Positions 48,843 to 60,454 are shown, counted from the stretch's first letter. The stretch is 64,000 nt of DNA from Trichinella spiralis (GCA_000181795.3 CM012954.1:10840067-10904066), one strand, 5' to 3'. Numbers and translations: made by a program. The notes: generated by a model from the sequence alone, not told the origin.

Positions 48843-50123
48843 ATGATCACATCCACCTTTTCCTATGTAGATACGTTGAATTGTACATTGCTTGTGCGTC
48901 ATCTGCCGGCTTGTCTGACCGATTCGGACAAGATGAGTTTGTTGTCACAGTTTGGCGCTTGTCGGGTTCGAGTGATGAGCTCTGACGGTCCGTTGAAGCA
49001 TTGCGCGTTTGCTTCATTTCGAAGTGTCCAAGAGGCGAGAGTTGCCCTGCTTCAGTTGCATCAGTTGAATGTGGTAGGAAGTAGATTGGTTGTCACTTGG
49101 GCCAGGGCGGAGGATCGCCATTGCATACCGACCGTTTGGGATTCGGCTGGCAGCAGTTGCGCCTCGGAAGAGCTTCGGGGAAGCTTGGAGCAGCAGTTGG
49201 CGCGTTGCATGGTCGAGCAAAAATGCCCCACCGTCAGTCAACTGGCCTACCGTTACCCTCGGCCCAATCGGTTGGCTTTGCGTCGGATCTCGTGGTGTTT
49301 GGAAAAGTACCCCGAATTCTACACGCAGGTATTGCATCTGATGAACAAGCTCTGCTTGCCTTGTCCGTTCGACGACGACGATGACCAGTGGATTGTCGCG
49401 GACATGGAAGACGACCTTCCCGAAACAGAGCTAACCGGCCGTTGTTGGGTTGCTGAGAAGCAGTCGATCGGCTCGGCCGACCGTGATCACTTGAAAAAGC
49501 AAATCCGAGCCATCAGAAGTGGAATACTGCCAGCGAAATTAGCCCCCAGAACTGTGGGCGTTGTTCCACGGTCAGCGGCGACCAAGCGTCCCGCTTTGCA
49601 GTTCCCTACTGTCCACTTGCGACCACTGCCCGCCGACGGCGGTCCCACCCTTCTCCACTGCTCCGGTGGTTTCGGCACATTCGGCCCGGCACCTTTGCCG
49701 AAAGAAAAAGCCGACATTGGCGGTGGTGAATTTTCCGGTGCCATCAAAGCTGCTGAACTATCATTGCCGCTGATCAGCGTCGAAGAAATCCAACGCAATC
49801 GCGTTGACCAAGAGCAGATGAAGCTTTTGCCGGCGTTCAAGAACTACAGCCCCGGCGAGCGTTGTTCTCGTCTGTACGTGAAAAATTTGTCCAAACGTGT
49901 TACCGATGCGGAGATGAGGCGCATTTTTGGCAATTTTGTCCAAAATGCCGAATCCGAACACCAATTCCACGTCAAAGTGATCCAGACGGGACGTCTGCAT
50001 GGGCAGGCGTTTTTGGCTTTTGGTTCCGTTGAAGAAGCCGAGGCCGCGTTGCAATCTTGCAACGGCTACATATTGCACGGCAAGCCGATGGTTGTCGCAT
50101 TTTCCAGGTCGCGTCTCAATTGA
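48843..50123 (+). CDS. RNPC3: U11/U12 snRNP 65K protein (RNA-binding region-containing protein 3)
   Basis: A single-exon 426-residue protein with two RRMs. RRM1 (about 14-90) reads TLLVRHLPACLTDSDK, LSQFGACRVRVMSS and LKHCAFASFRSVQEA, with the LHQLNVVGSRLVVTWA ending typical of RNPC3. RRM2 (about 337-422) reads RLYVKNLSKRVTDAEM, RRIFGNFV and LHGQAFLAFGSVEEAEAAL, then GYILHGKPMVVAFSRS; preceded by PGERCSRLYVKNL it matches the U12 snRNA-binding C-terminal RRM of human 65K. The protein bridges U11 and U12 in the minor (U12-type) spliceosome. This matters because Caenorhabditis-type nematodes and several other animals have lost the minor spliceosome. A central acidic region links the RRMs. AATAAA at 50150. 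The start is the first ATG after the acceptor-like AG. Confidence 0.93.
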   Translation: MITSTFSYVDTLNCTLLVRHLPACLTDSDKMSLLSQFGACRVRVMSSDGPLKHCAFASFRSVQEARVALLQLHQLNVVGSRLVVTWARAEDRHCIPTVWDSAGSSCASEELRGSLEQQLARCMVEQKCPTVSQLAYRYPRPNRLALRRISWCLEKYPEFYTQVLHLMNKLCLPCPFDDDDDQWIVADMEDDLPETELTGRCWVAEKQSIGSADRDHLKKQIRAIRSGILPAKLAPRTVGVVPRSAATKRPALQFPTVHLRPLPADGGPTLLHCSGGFGTFGPAPLPKEKADIGGGEFSGAIKAAELSLPLISVEEIQRNRVDQEQMKLLPAFKNYSPGERCSRLYVKNLSKRVTDAEMRRIFGNFVQNAESEHQFHVKVIQTGRLHGQAFLAFGSVEEAEAALQSCNGYILHGKPMVVAFSRSRLN

Positions 50124-51075
50124 ATCACACATCAGCAAGTTTAAAGTTTAATAAAATGAAACAAAAACAACTATATATGTATATACCAGAACAGAATAAA
50201 ATGCTTAAATTGAAATTTTGATCAAATTTATTATCGTTGTTGTTGTTGTTAGTTCCATTTTCCATTCAATAATTCATAACCAACAGCAGCAGTTGTGGTA
50301 AAATAGTACAAACCAACAAACAAATAAACAGAAATTTTGCCTACATTTTACAAATAAACAAATGATAAACTTAAAAGTAAGCAGTATGTGCGGATAATTT
50401 ATTTATTATTCATTTCAAATGATAAAGGTGAATTTGTGTAAAGTCAAGTTTCTTTTTTCATTTTAATCATCATCAATGCTTTGGGGCAATGAATTCATTA
50501 TTCGCTACATGCATGCAGCATGCAGAGCAGTAGTTTTTGCAAACAAAGAAATCGATCATTCAACCAACCAATCACAACACAGGCGAAAATGGCTAATCAA
50601 TGAGCAATGACCTGGCTGGACGAATATAAATATTTTTTTTTGACAAATTTGTTAATGGATTAAAATTTTTAAATAAAAATAATATGCGAGATGTACTTTA
50701 AATTTATATATAGTTTTTCTCTATTGAACTTTTTTTATAAAGAAAATTGTACATTATGTACTGATTATCACGTATACTGTAGGCAATTTATTGTCAGAGT
50801 GCTTTACGCTGAGATAAACAAGTAAGTGATCAGTTTGTCAGTTTTGTAAAGTAGCATCCATTATTTTCTAGAACATTTATTTTCTAGCACTTCTTCCGTC
50901 ATTGTGAATTATGTAAAGAATAAAAAAAATCTTTTTTTTAAACATTTAACAGCTTTTTATTTTCTTAATTTTATGAATGTTTTTCCATAAAAGATAATTA
51001 CGGAAAGTATTTTCGCGTGTAAAGTTGTAATACGTATTGCTTTTGATTTTATTTTATAGCTCAAGTTTTTCCAAG
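50124..51075. other. Spacer RNPC3-PAF1
   Basis: RNPC3 3' UTR with AATAAA at 50150, then AT-rich DNA. It ends in an acceptor-like TTTTATTTTATAG 17 bases before the PAF1 ATG. Confidence 0.6.
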
Positions 51076-53139
51076 ATGTCCGCCGTAAATAAAAACAACC
51101 TCCACCAGCCGGGCACGTCAAACGGTCGAAGCGTCAATTCAACTTCGAGAAATGAAGTGAGGTGTGATGTTGAAAAAATGTGCACATTAAAAGAAACAAT
51201 AATCAGCATTCAATTTTTTTTTATCTAGATATGATATGCCGTTTAAACCGATGTACTCGAACACGCTGCCTGATGTGCCGTTTGAGGCGAAATTTTTGCC
51301 ACACCCATTTCCTGCCGATCGGCACGTCAAGTACGAAACAACGATGATGGAACGCGCATACACTGGCGAACTTGTGACGGAAGATGATGTTGGAATTTTC
51401 ATTGATCTTGTTTTGATTGATAAATACGAGCCGAATCCGAACGGTATGTTTGAAATTATTAGTATTATTATGAAAAATTAATCGTTCAGAACCTGTGCAA
51501 TTGCATCCCACTGATGAATTGCTCTGCTCAGATGAAGATACATTATTGTCAACTATGAAGAAGTAAATTTATCAATTTAAATAGAAAAGTTTGTTGTTAC
51601 TGAAAATATTTGAATGTTCTGTTTGTTTTATTTTTTAGGAGTCGTCACGGAACAAAAGCTGTACCGTGGATGAGAAGAACTGAATATATTTCAACGGATT
51701 ATAGTCGGTTTGGCGTTCAAACGGAACGTCAAGAAACAAAGTATATATTTTGATTATTTTTCTGTACAGTTATAAATATGTTTATTTATTTATTTTAAAT
51801 ATTAATTGATCCAAAAGTGTGTAATGTGTGTGTGACGAAATTTCAGACTCGGCTATCACATTCAAAAAGTGTTGAAAGAAGCTTCTTTGTATCGCGACCG
51901 AGAAAGCCAACTCACTGCCATCAACAAGACTTTTGAAGATGCAAAAAAGCCAGTGCGTGAACATTTCAGCAAACGCGATGTTTATGCAGTGGAAGAGTTG
52001 CCTTTGTTACCAGATTTTGATGTGAGTTGTTTGTTTTATTTAAAAGTTTAATTTAAATTTAATTTAATTTTTCAAGGCTTGGAAGTATCCTTTTGCTCAA
52101 GTTATATTTGACGTTGATCCAGCTCCACGTGATAAAACATCATTAGAAGAAACTTTGGCTACCGATCAAATTTGCAGAGCTATGATTCGGTACAGTAAAC
52201 TTTATATGAAATGCGAATAAACTATTTTTTGTTGTTTTTTTCTCAAAGGGGTATGATGGATGAAAAAGGCGAACAATTTGTGGCGTATTTTGTGCCAACG
52301 TTAGAAACTATTCGAAAGTTGAAATCGGTTGAAGGAAAAGATATTAGTGAAATGGATTTGAGCACGCCGTATTATTTTTGATATATTTGTTTGATTTATT
52401 ATTTTTTAAAAATAATATTGATTTCAATTTTTAGTTTTGATTTTAAACTATTGCGGGAGTACAATTGGTCGGTCAAGAACAAAGCTTCAGTGGGATATGA
52501 GGAGAATCATTTTTTCTCCTTCCGTGATGGACGTGCTTATTATAATGAATTGGAAACTAGGTGATCGGTTTGTTTTTTGATTATGAATTTTATTTTGTGA
52601 TTTTAAATATTGATTGTTTTGCAGAGTACGTTTGAATCGTCGCAGAGTGAAAGATGGTCACGTGCACAGTGCTGTACCGAATTCACGTTTAATCGTCCGT
52701 TACAGGGATTTCAATGATCAAGAATTGGCTGCATTGGTAAAAACATTGTTATTTTTAATTTCATTATTAACAGATAATTGTCTCGCCTGGTTGATTTGGA
52801 CTGTATTTATTATTTAGAGTGCTCGTTCGATGATTGTAAATCCAATTGAAGAGGAAGACGACGACGACGACGAAGAAGCAGAAGCAGAAAAACATGTTGA
52901 CGATACTGCTGGTAATTTTGTCGACAAAAGTCATTCATGGTTTTAGTAGTGGTTTTTTATTGTTTTTTTATTGATTATTATTCATTTTAGGCGAGAAAAA
53001 ATTGGATACTGATCAGAGCAATCAACCACCGGCTAAGGATAATAATAATCAGTGGTCAGATAATGAGGTAAAGTCCGACGAGGGTTCGCCAGTTGTTGAA
53101 GAAGAAACGGAAGAAGAAATTGAAGTTGAAGCAGATTGA
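51076..53139 (+). CDS. PAF1: PAF1, RNA polymerase II-associated factor 1 homolog
   Basis: Eleven exons (51076-51161, 51229-51443, 51490-51562, 51639-51740, 51847-52021, 52077-52189, 52249-52368, 52435-52560, 52625-52736, 52818-52911, 52991-53139) join to 454 residues. Family landmarks in order are [32 protein letters not shown], a [11 protein letters not shown] block followed by [63 protein letters not shown] and LNRRRVKDG. The tail is strongly acidic ([14 protein letters not shown] and a final E-rich run). PAF1 is the core subunit of the Paf1 complex that travels with Pol II and promotes H2B ubiquitylation, H3K4/K79 methylation and elongation. Introns are 46-109 nt; two acceptors are AAG-type. 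An AATAAA lies at 53245. Length is a little short of the human protein (531). Confidence 0.97.
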
Positions 53140-53835
53140 AAAATGCAAGCAGAGCTCAAATGAGCAAGAATCGCAAGCTATTTTTTATTTTTTGAAAATT
53201 GAATTTCAGACGTTCGTTTTAAAGTTTACACTTAATTCTTGTCAAATAAACGGCATCACTTCTACGAAAATTACTGCTATTATATTATTAATCAACATTA
53301 TTGTTATTAAACAACACCGAACAAACATTATGTTGATATTTTGTAAAATGATATTGATAATTAAACTTTTTTTATATTTTATTTTTAAGAAGCGCTTTGT
53401 GATACGTTCCTTTGGACAGCAATGTGCAGTTGGTATTTTTCTACTTTCTTTTCGCAGTGATATATGCAAATCTAAACTTGATTATTCCAAGATTACTGTA
53501 AAAAATTGAGACATTTTATAACTTTACGTTTTATTATTCATTATCAATGTAAATTTATTGCCAAATATAAATTTAAAATATTAACGAAATTTATGTCAAA
53601 AGTGTTATTATGATGAATTTGTTTTTGATTTAAGCTACAGAATGCTTTTTGATGTATCTGAAAAGTATGAATGTTGAATGTTGTTCAACATTGTAAATTT
53701 CAATTGTATTTCGCATTTATTTTGCATCGAAATAAATAAATTAATAAATATGAAATTCAGTTGTTGTTGTTTTTCAAGTTCTTTTCCAAAGAACCATTGA
53801 AAACTGGGAAAAGTTGTTCACTTTTCTACATAGTG
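53140..53835. other. Spacer PAF1-ALDH4A1
   Basis: PAF1 3' UTR with AATAAA at 53245. AT-rich open frames here lack support. Confidence 0.6.
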
Positions 53836-56208
53836 ATGACGCCGATGTTCAATCCAATGAAGAAGATGATTAGCGGCTCAAGACTTGCTTTACGAACATT
53901 TTTCAGGTAGACAATATTTTCCATTTAGCCAAATGATTTATTTTTATTTTAATGAAAATTAACTTCAGTTCAATTATCAGAATTGAATTGTCAGAGAAAA
54001 TAATTTTTTATTTTATCAATGAAATTATAGAACGCTTACTTCGGCAGAATTTTTGAAAACACCTCAAAACGAACCGGTGCTCAGCTACGCTCCGGCAAGC
54101 GATGAGAGAATTCAACTTGATCAAGCACTTGCACGTTTGACAAAGCAGGTGAACAACATACATGCCGTTATTGGCAATGAAATGTTCGACTGTGGCTTCA
54201 CCGCTGAGCAACGTATGGTAAGTTTGATTTCTTTTTTTAAATTTATATTATTTTTTTGCAATGCTTATCATTTTTTAGCCGTTTGATCATAAAGCAGTGT
54301 TAGCTCGAGTTGCAGTTTGCGACAAAGTATGTGCAGTGAATTTTGTCTTTTCTAATTGTTTCAGAAGGAATATATATATATATTTTTTTTCTCATTAATT
54401 AAAATATTTCTTCTCATCAGAATTTGATCCGAAAAGCCATCGATGTAGCATTGGAAAGTCGTTTGGCTTGGGAACGAATGCCCCTTGAAAAGCGCGCCGA
54501 AATATTTTTCAAAGCCGCCGATTTAGCCTCCACCAAATACAGAATGGATCTGAATGCGGCCACCATGCTTGGACAAGTAGGAAGCATAGTTTGTTGTTTA
54601 TTTTTTTTGAAATTTAAATTCGCTTGTAAATTTATTTATTGAACAGGGAAAAACTGTTGTACAAGCGGAAATTGATGCCGCTTGTGAGCTTGTCGATTTT
54701 TGGCGATTCAACGCCTATTATGCGTTGCAATTGGAAAAAGTACGTCTAATTTCGTCGAATGATATTCAAAATGAGCTGCTTTTTCGTGGTTTGCAAGGAT
54801 TTGTTGCCGCCATTTCGCCATTCAATTTTACCGCAATTGGTAGCAACATGAGCAGTTGCCCAGCTTTGATGGTTTGTTGAATTATTATTATTATTACCGT
54901 TGTTGTTGTTGTTGTTGGAAATTTAATTTTTTCAAGGGTAATGTAGTTTTATGGAAACCAGCTAGAACAGCAATGCTTAGCAACTACATTTCATTTCAAA
55001 TATTGCGCGAAGCTGGCTTGCCTGATGGTGTAATTAATTTTATACCTTCCCAATCGGAAATTTTCGGCCAAGTTGTGCTGTCTAACAGGCATTTAGCTGG
55101 CGTCGGCTTTGTTGGCAGTTTGCCAGTTTTTCAACACATTTGGAAAGTAGTTGGCAACAATGTTGAAAATTATGACAATTTTCCCAGACTTTCTGGAGGT
55201 AATTGAAATTATGCTAAATTGTACATTATTGAAAAGTAACTGATTTGTTTGTGATTTTAGAATGCGGAGGAAAAAATTTTCATTTTATTCACCATTCGGC
55301 TGATTTCAAAACGGCCGTCGCGTGCACAGCTAGAGCGGCTTTTGAATACCAAGGGCAGAAGTGTTCTGCATGTTCACGCCTGTATTTACCGCAGAGTATG
55401 TGGCCCGAGTTTAAAGATGCTTTGATTGAAATTTGCAAAGAAATCAAAATTGGAGATGTAAATTTTTATTCTATAATAAAATAATCAACAATTTTGCATC
55501 AGTTTTACATTTTCAGCCACGTGACTACAGCGTCTTCATGTCGGCTGTTATTGACCGTCCTGCATTTGAGAACATCTGCAGCTATATTGAGCATGCAAAA
55601 TCCAGTCCATCCTTGAAACTACTGTACGGTGGTGATTATGATGACGAAAAAGGCTATTTCATCCATCCAACTCTACTGCTGTGCTCAGATCCGAATGACA
55701 GAATTATGAAAGAAGTGAGTGTGGACAAAAATTATTAAACTGCACTTGATGATGATTGATTTCATCTTTTGTGACATGTTAAGGAAATTTTTGGTCCTGT
55801 TCTTACTGTGATCACGTATCCCGATGCGCAGTGCGATGAAGTGTTGGCGTCGATCAAAGATTCAACCGAATATGCGCTAACTGGTGCTATTTTTGCCCAA
55901 GATATGTACGTATTTTTATTTTGACAGAATATACTTGAAAAAAAAGTTTATTACAATTATTTGATGTTCTTTTAAGGAATTTTATAAAGCAAGCTCGCAT
56001 GGATTTGCGAGAAGCTTGCGGCAATTTTTACGTGAATGACAAATGCACCGGTGCGGTTGTTGGTCAGCAGCCGTTCGGTGGATCGCGAAAATCTGGAACA
56101 AACGACAAAGCTGGTGGACCTTATTATGTGTTGAAATGGGTATCTCATTTGGCTGTCAAATCGACCCGCAGTCCAATTCACGAATGGAAGTACCCTTCAA
56201 TGGGGTAA
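53836..56208 (+). CDS. ALDH4A1: delta-1-pyrroline-5-carboxylate dehydrogenase, mitochondrial
   Basis: Ten exons (53836-53906, 54031-54217, 54279-54326, 54421-54576, 54647-54871, 54937-55198, 55261-55457, 55517-55714, 55784-55905, 55977-56208) give 565 residues; human ALDH4A1 has 563. It oxidises glutamate semialdehyde/P5C to glutamate with NAD+, the second step of proline catabolism in the matrix. Exon 1 encodes a short Met/Lys/Arg-rich presequence (MKKMISGSRLALRTFFR). Diagnostic runs are VAAISPFNFTAIG, GNVVLWKPARTAML, FVGSLPVFQHIWK, the Glu motif ECGGKNFHF, the catalytic Cys in EYQGQKCSACSRLYLP, IMKEEIFGPVLTV, and VVGQQPFGGSRKSGTNDKAG. Several in-frame ATGs lie in exon 1; the first is taken. 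Introns are mostly under 125 nt; three acceptors are AAG-type. It converges on GINS1 with only 117 bases between stops, so the 3' UTRs probably overlap. Confidence 0.98.
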
Positions 56209-56325
56209 ATCAAACAAAAATTACTTGGATAATTGTCGTTTAATTGAATATGATAGATACTCTGCCCTGATGCTTTTTTGCATTTTTGCACACCAATATG
56301 CGTAATATTAAATGTAAAAATGTTT

Positions 56326-57196
56326 TCATTCATTCGGAACATATTTCAGCACACCTTGATTGATCAACTGCTGGCAATCATAACGCAGCATGTAGTGTTC
56401 AGAATCTTCGCAGAGGTTGAATTGATGGCCGTCTTCGGTTTCGAAAATTCCATAATGCTTTACACAGCGCACCTTTAAAAATTGTTGCAACATTAAAGCC
56501 AACAAACAGGAAAAGCGAAAAAAATTTCTAACTCTCGCATAGATGTGCTTCGGAGGCTGTGTATTCAACGTCAAATCCAGCATACCATCACTGTCTACAT
56601 TGAGCATGTACTTTGCCAAAATTTGGTTGTAATTTTGAAACCATTCTATCTGAAATCCAAAGTCAGTGTGTGGATATATATCGAATGTGATCGAATTTTA
56701 CCTCTTGTTCAGAAAGATTTGTTCGCACTTCAGCCGACAGAACGCTACCTGCTTTCCAACGAAGTTGCTTCAAACGAACCAGGCGATTGTACAAATAAGC
56801 TGTCAAGCAACGCTTGTTTCGTTGGATACTGAGATGTCTTGCTTGAATCACTGTGTGCAATTCTGTATCACCTTCTATAGCGGCTTTTCTGTATTGAAAA
56901 AAAAAGAAACATGCATTGATTTGCAATTTTTGAAACTGAAAATATCTGCTTACACATCAACCTGATTCGATTGATACAAAGTTTTCATCTCCTCAAATAC
57001 CATTCTCATCCCGTCATACTTTAAACGAAAAGCACACACACATGTATATATGTCATTTCATGTCACACTTTGTTATTATGCAAATGTATAATACCCAAAA
57101 ATGTTTAAACGAATGAATACTTACTCGATATTGAGGAATTTTGTCTTTAGATTTCCAGAGGTCATTTATCATATCAACAGCCCAATTGTCAGACAT
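56326..57196 (-). CDS. GINS1: GINS complex subunit 1 (PSF1)
   Basis: Five minus-strand exons (57196-57125, 57018-56954, 56888-56702, 56649-56533, 56472-56326) encode 195 residues; human PSF1 has 196. The GINS fold is evident: YDGMRMVFEEMKTLYQSNQ, then HLSIQRNKRCLTAYLYNRL, LRWKAGSVLSAEVRTNLS and IEWFQNYNQILAKYM, followed by PPKHIYARVRCVKHYG. The last exon is the PSF1 B domain (GIFETEDGHQFNL ... LINQGVLKYV). PSF1 with SLD5, PSF2 and PSF3 joins MCM2-7 and CDC45 to form the CMG replicative helicase. The ATG lies 11 bases after an acceptor-like CTGTTTAG. Two acceptors are AAG-type. It is the only minus-strand gene in the 45-60 kb cluster, and its 5' end faces the photolyase gene about 750 bases away. 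Confidence 0.96.
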
Positions 57197-57942
57197 GGTA
57201 GTAAACTCTAAACAGTAAGTAAAAACTATAAAATAATATAAACACTCTCTAACTGGAACTATCATCAAATTGGAAAGCTACGTAGAATTGAATTGAACAT
57301 CGAACAGAAGAAGTTCATTCTTTCACCGGCTTAATTATCTGTTTAACCTTCCAAAACATACTTTATTCAACTTTCAAATACATTTTATTATATAACAAGA
57401 TTTTTCTTAAAATTTGTCTATCAAGAAAACTTGAAGATACTGTATTTTGTTGAAAAAAGTCAAGCATTATAAAAAGTACATTTATCTAAAGGTACATAAA
57501 ACATACGTGGAAGAGCAACACAAACTTAAATATAGAGCAATATTGTGTTATTATTATTATTTTTTATTTATTAATTGATGACGTGATAAATTAATTTTAA
57601 TGTTTACAGTAGGACAATTTTTTGGTGAATATGAAGACTGGCTTATTTATATTTGGGCATTTTTGGCGACTGCGCTGTGAGAAGAAATTGTTGGCAAATT
57701 TTCGCTTTCAGTTTCTATATGAAGGTGCATTTTTTTATTATTTCAACAATAATTGCACCTTTAAATCTTAACCAACAAATCTGGCCAATACTATCTATCT
57801 ACTGCACGGTTTTCTTGGATGTGCACCATGCATTTTTTGGAAGTAGACACTGTGATAAATAAATTAATCAATTAAATTGTCGTGATTGTGTGGTGCATTA
57901 ATAAATGTTTCTGTTGATTGTATGGTATAATTTTTTCTAGAA
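57197..57942. other. Divergent intergenic region GINS1-photolyase
   Basis: Shared upstream region of two divergently transcribed genes. AT-rich. It ends in the acceptor-like TTTTTTCTAG directly before the photolyase ATG. No TATA or other motif is convincing. Confidence 0.6.
57930..57942 (+). promoter_or_regulatory. Splice-acceptor-like site abutting the photolyase start codon
   Basis: ATTTTTTCTAG|AA precedes the ATG by two bases, the same layout as at RNPC3. A trans-spliced leader or a 5' UTR intron are the two readings. Confidence 0.5.
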
Positions 57943-60028
57943 ATGGCTGAAAGCAATGTAAAAACGGCAACTAGGCAGCAGCAATCAATGGAACTGTACG
58001 AGAAAAGCATACATCTGTTGAATGCGAAAGCTTGCAACGAAAGGGGAAAGTACGTTCTGTATTGGGTTCAGACTTCGCCCAGGGTTAAGTTTAATGTTGC
58101 CTTGGAATTAGCATGTCAGAAGGCGAACGAGCATCAAGTGCCCGTATTGGCATGCTTTGTTTTTCCCACTGACAAGAGACTGGACAATTTTCCTCCAGAA
58201 ACTGAACGTCGTTGCGTTTTCATGTTGGATGGTCTGCGAGATTTCGAGAAGCGGTTGAAAAAAGAACGAAACATCGATTTGGTAGTCTTGTATGGGAAGT
58301 GCGAAATTTTGATTGCCAAATTGGCTGAAAATTGTTGCGAAGTGGTCGTCGACGCCGGCTATATGCGTTATCAAAATAAGTGGTAACATTTGAAAATATC
58401 TTTTGTTTACATTATATAAATTTATTCGATTACTGTTTTATTTAAATTTAACCACCACTTTTTAATTAATAATTTAATTCTGTAAGGTGTATTTTCCATT
58501 TCGATCAGTAAGTATTGTTTGTTTGACATTTGAATTTTATCTCGAATGTAGATGTTGTTAATGCGACTATTCTTAATTTCAAAGTACAAGTGGTGGTACT
58601 GTATGTTTTGAAAAATATTTATTTTGTCTGAGATTTTTTAAGCGAAATTAATCTCCTTCAAGCAAGAAAGTGTGACAAATAATGTTGGAATTTGAAATTA
58701 TCTTTTAATTGAATTAAATTCCTATTGAAAATATTCAGTCGATTGATTTTCAATGATTTGTAGGTACGATGAGGTGAACAATAACATTGAGTGCAGGTTC
58801 ACGAAAGTGGAAACCAACGTCGTGGTTCCGGTGGAATTGGTTAGTGAGAAGGAAGAATTCGCAGCTTACACTATACGTCCAAAGATATGGAAATATGCGA
58901 AACAATATTTGGTCGAACCGGAGTGCATAATGGTGATTGCAAAAAATAAGCCGCTCTTTTCTGACAATCTCCCGCTGATTGATTTGTCACAAAGTGACAA
59001 TGTTATTCTGGCAAAATTGAATGCAGATACGACGGTGAAGAAGGTAGCTAATATTCATGGTGGTCACAGTGAAGCGGTGAAGCTTTTGGACAATTTCGTC
59101 AGCAAAAAGTTGCCTAATTATGATAAATTGCGAAATATTCCTGGACTGGATGGCCAGAGCGGTTTGTCTCCGTATATCAATTTCGGCCACATAAGTACTG
59201 TGGAAATTATTTTGAAAGTTAACGCAAGTAAAGCTAACAAGAGTGTGAAAGATGCTTTTGTTGAGCAGTTGCTGGTACGCCGTGAATTGAGCATCAATTT
59301 TGTTCATTACAATTCAGAGAATTACGATTCTTTGAAATGTCTACCGAAATGGGCAGCGGACACGCTGAAATTGCAAGCCAAAGCGAAGAGAGAATACATT
59401 TACACGTCTGAACAGTTGGAAAAAGGTTTATTCAAAAAAAACCATCGTATATTTGTATATTTTGTGTAAATTTGCATAAATTTATTCCAGGAGAAACTCA
59501 TGATCAATATTGGAATGCTTGTCAACTGGAGCTGGTATACGAAGGGAAAATGAACGGTTACATGCGTATGTATTGGGGTAAAAAAGTTATAGAATGGACT
59601 GCGAACGTCAATACTGCTTACAGTTGGTTAATGTAGTATGAGATATGAATATTTTTTGTTGTATTTTTACTTTTTGTTTTATTTTTCAAAATAAGCATAC
59701 GCGTAAGGTGATGAACAATTGTGCTTTCAGTATGAATGACAAGTACGAATTGGATGGACGCGATCCCAATGGTTTTGCTGGTGTTGCTTGGGTTTTTGGC
59801 AAACACGATCGTGCCCATTCTAGGAGACAAATTTTTGGCACCCTGCGCTACATGAATAGCAGCGGTCTGGAGCGAAAATTTAAACCCCACCTGAAAGATT
59901 ACGTTAAACATTGTTATGAATTAGCCGGGAGGTCGTTTCCATCGTCGCCGGTTGAAAATTCCACACCCGTGGCTAAAAAGCGAAAGCTTCTCAAAACAAC
60001 TGCTAATGTTAGCCGAAAAGTCAAGTGA
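57943..60028 (+). CDS. PHR: Class II CPD photolyase (deoxyribodipyrimidine photolyase)
   Basis: Four exons (57943-58382, 58764-59425, 59491-59632, 59731-60028) give 513 residues, normal for class II. It uses FADH- and blue light to split UV-induced cyclobutane pyrimidine dimers. The N-terminal alpha/beta domain starts [18 protein letters not shown] and includes VPVLACFVF and [18 protein letters not shown]. The helical FAD domain has [32 protein letters not shown] and [11 protein letters not shown]. The class II signature is [17 protein letters not shown] followed by [19 protein letters not shown]. The class II C-terminal signature marks it as a CPD photolyase rather than an animal cryptochrome. 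The tail has a basic KKRKLLK run suiting a nuclear signal. The exon 3 donor AT|GTAGTA was chosen because it alone keeps the class II sequence in frame. Confidence 0.96.
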
Positions 60029-60454
60029 ACATTGAGAATTGGTAAAATTGAAATTTTCTTCTTCTTATTTATTATTGCTTATTTACGGACCTTATTTGGT
60101 AGATGATTCAGTAATTCAGTGAGTCAACAGATTGTTAATTTTTATCAACTTGGATAGATGTCGTGTTCTTTGTTGGAATAGAATAGAACTGGTTCTTTTT
60201 TTTGTTAATTTAAACAATTTATTAAAACAAAACAAAAAAAACACTAACTAACAATATCCTACAATTGCAGCGCGTGGATGTGAATCGTATCATTCTGTTA
60301 TTGAATTATATTCTAAATTTTGCATAATTATCAACTGAAAGCTTGAGCATTACAGTGACTTTGTTATTTACATAAAACTGATATTTGATTGTGTAAACAG
60401 TTGAATATGTAACGTTAGAGAGTTAATTTCTCTTATTTCTGTGAATTGGAGCAA
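60029..60454. other. Photolyase 3' region
   Basis: AT-rich with no gene. An acceptor-like TTGTGTAAACAG lies near 60400, ahead of the small-protein ORF. Confidence 0.55.

Noticed and set aside
52080-52095. GTATCCTTTT, resembling a U12-type 5' splice site
   Set aside because: It lies inside PAF1 exon 6 and encodes the conserved WKYPFAQV segment; no splicing is needed there.
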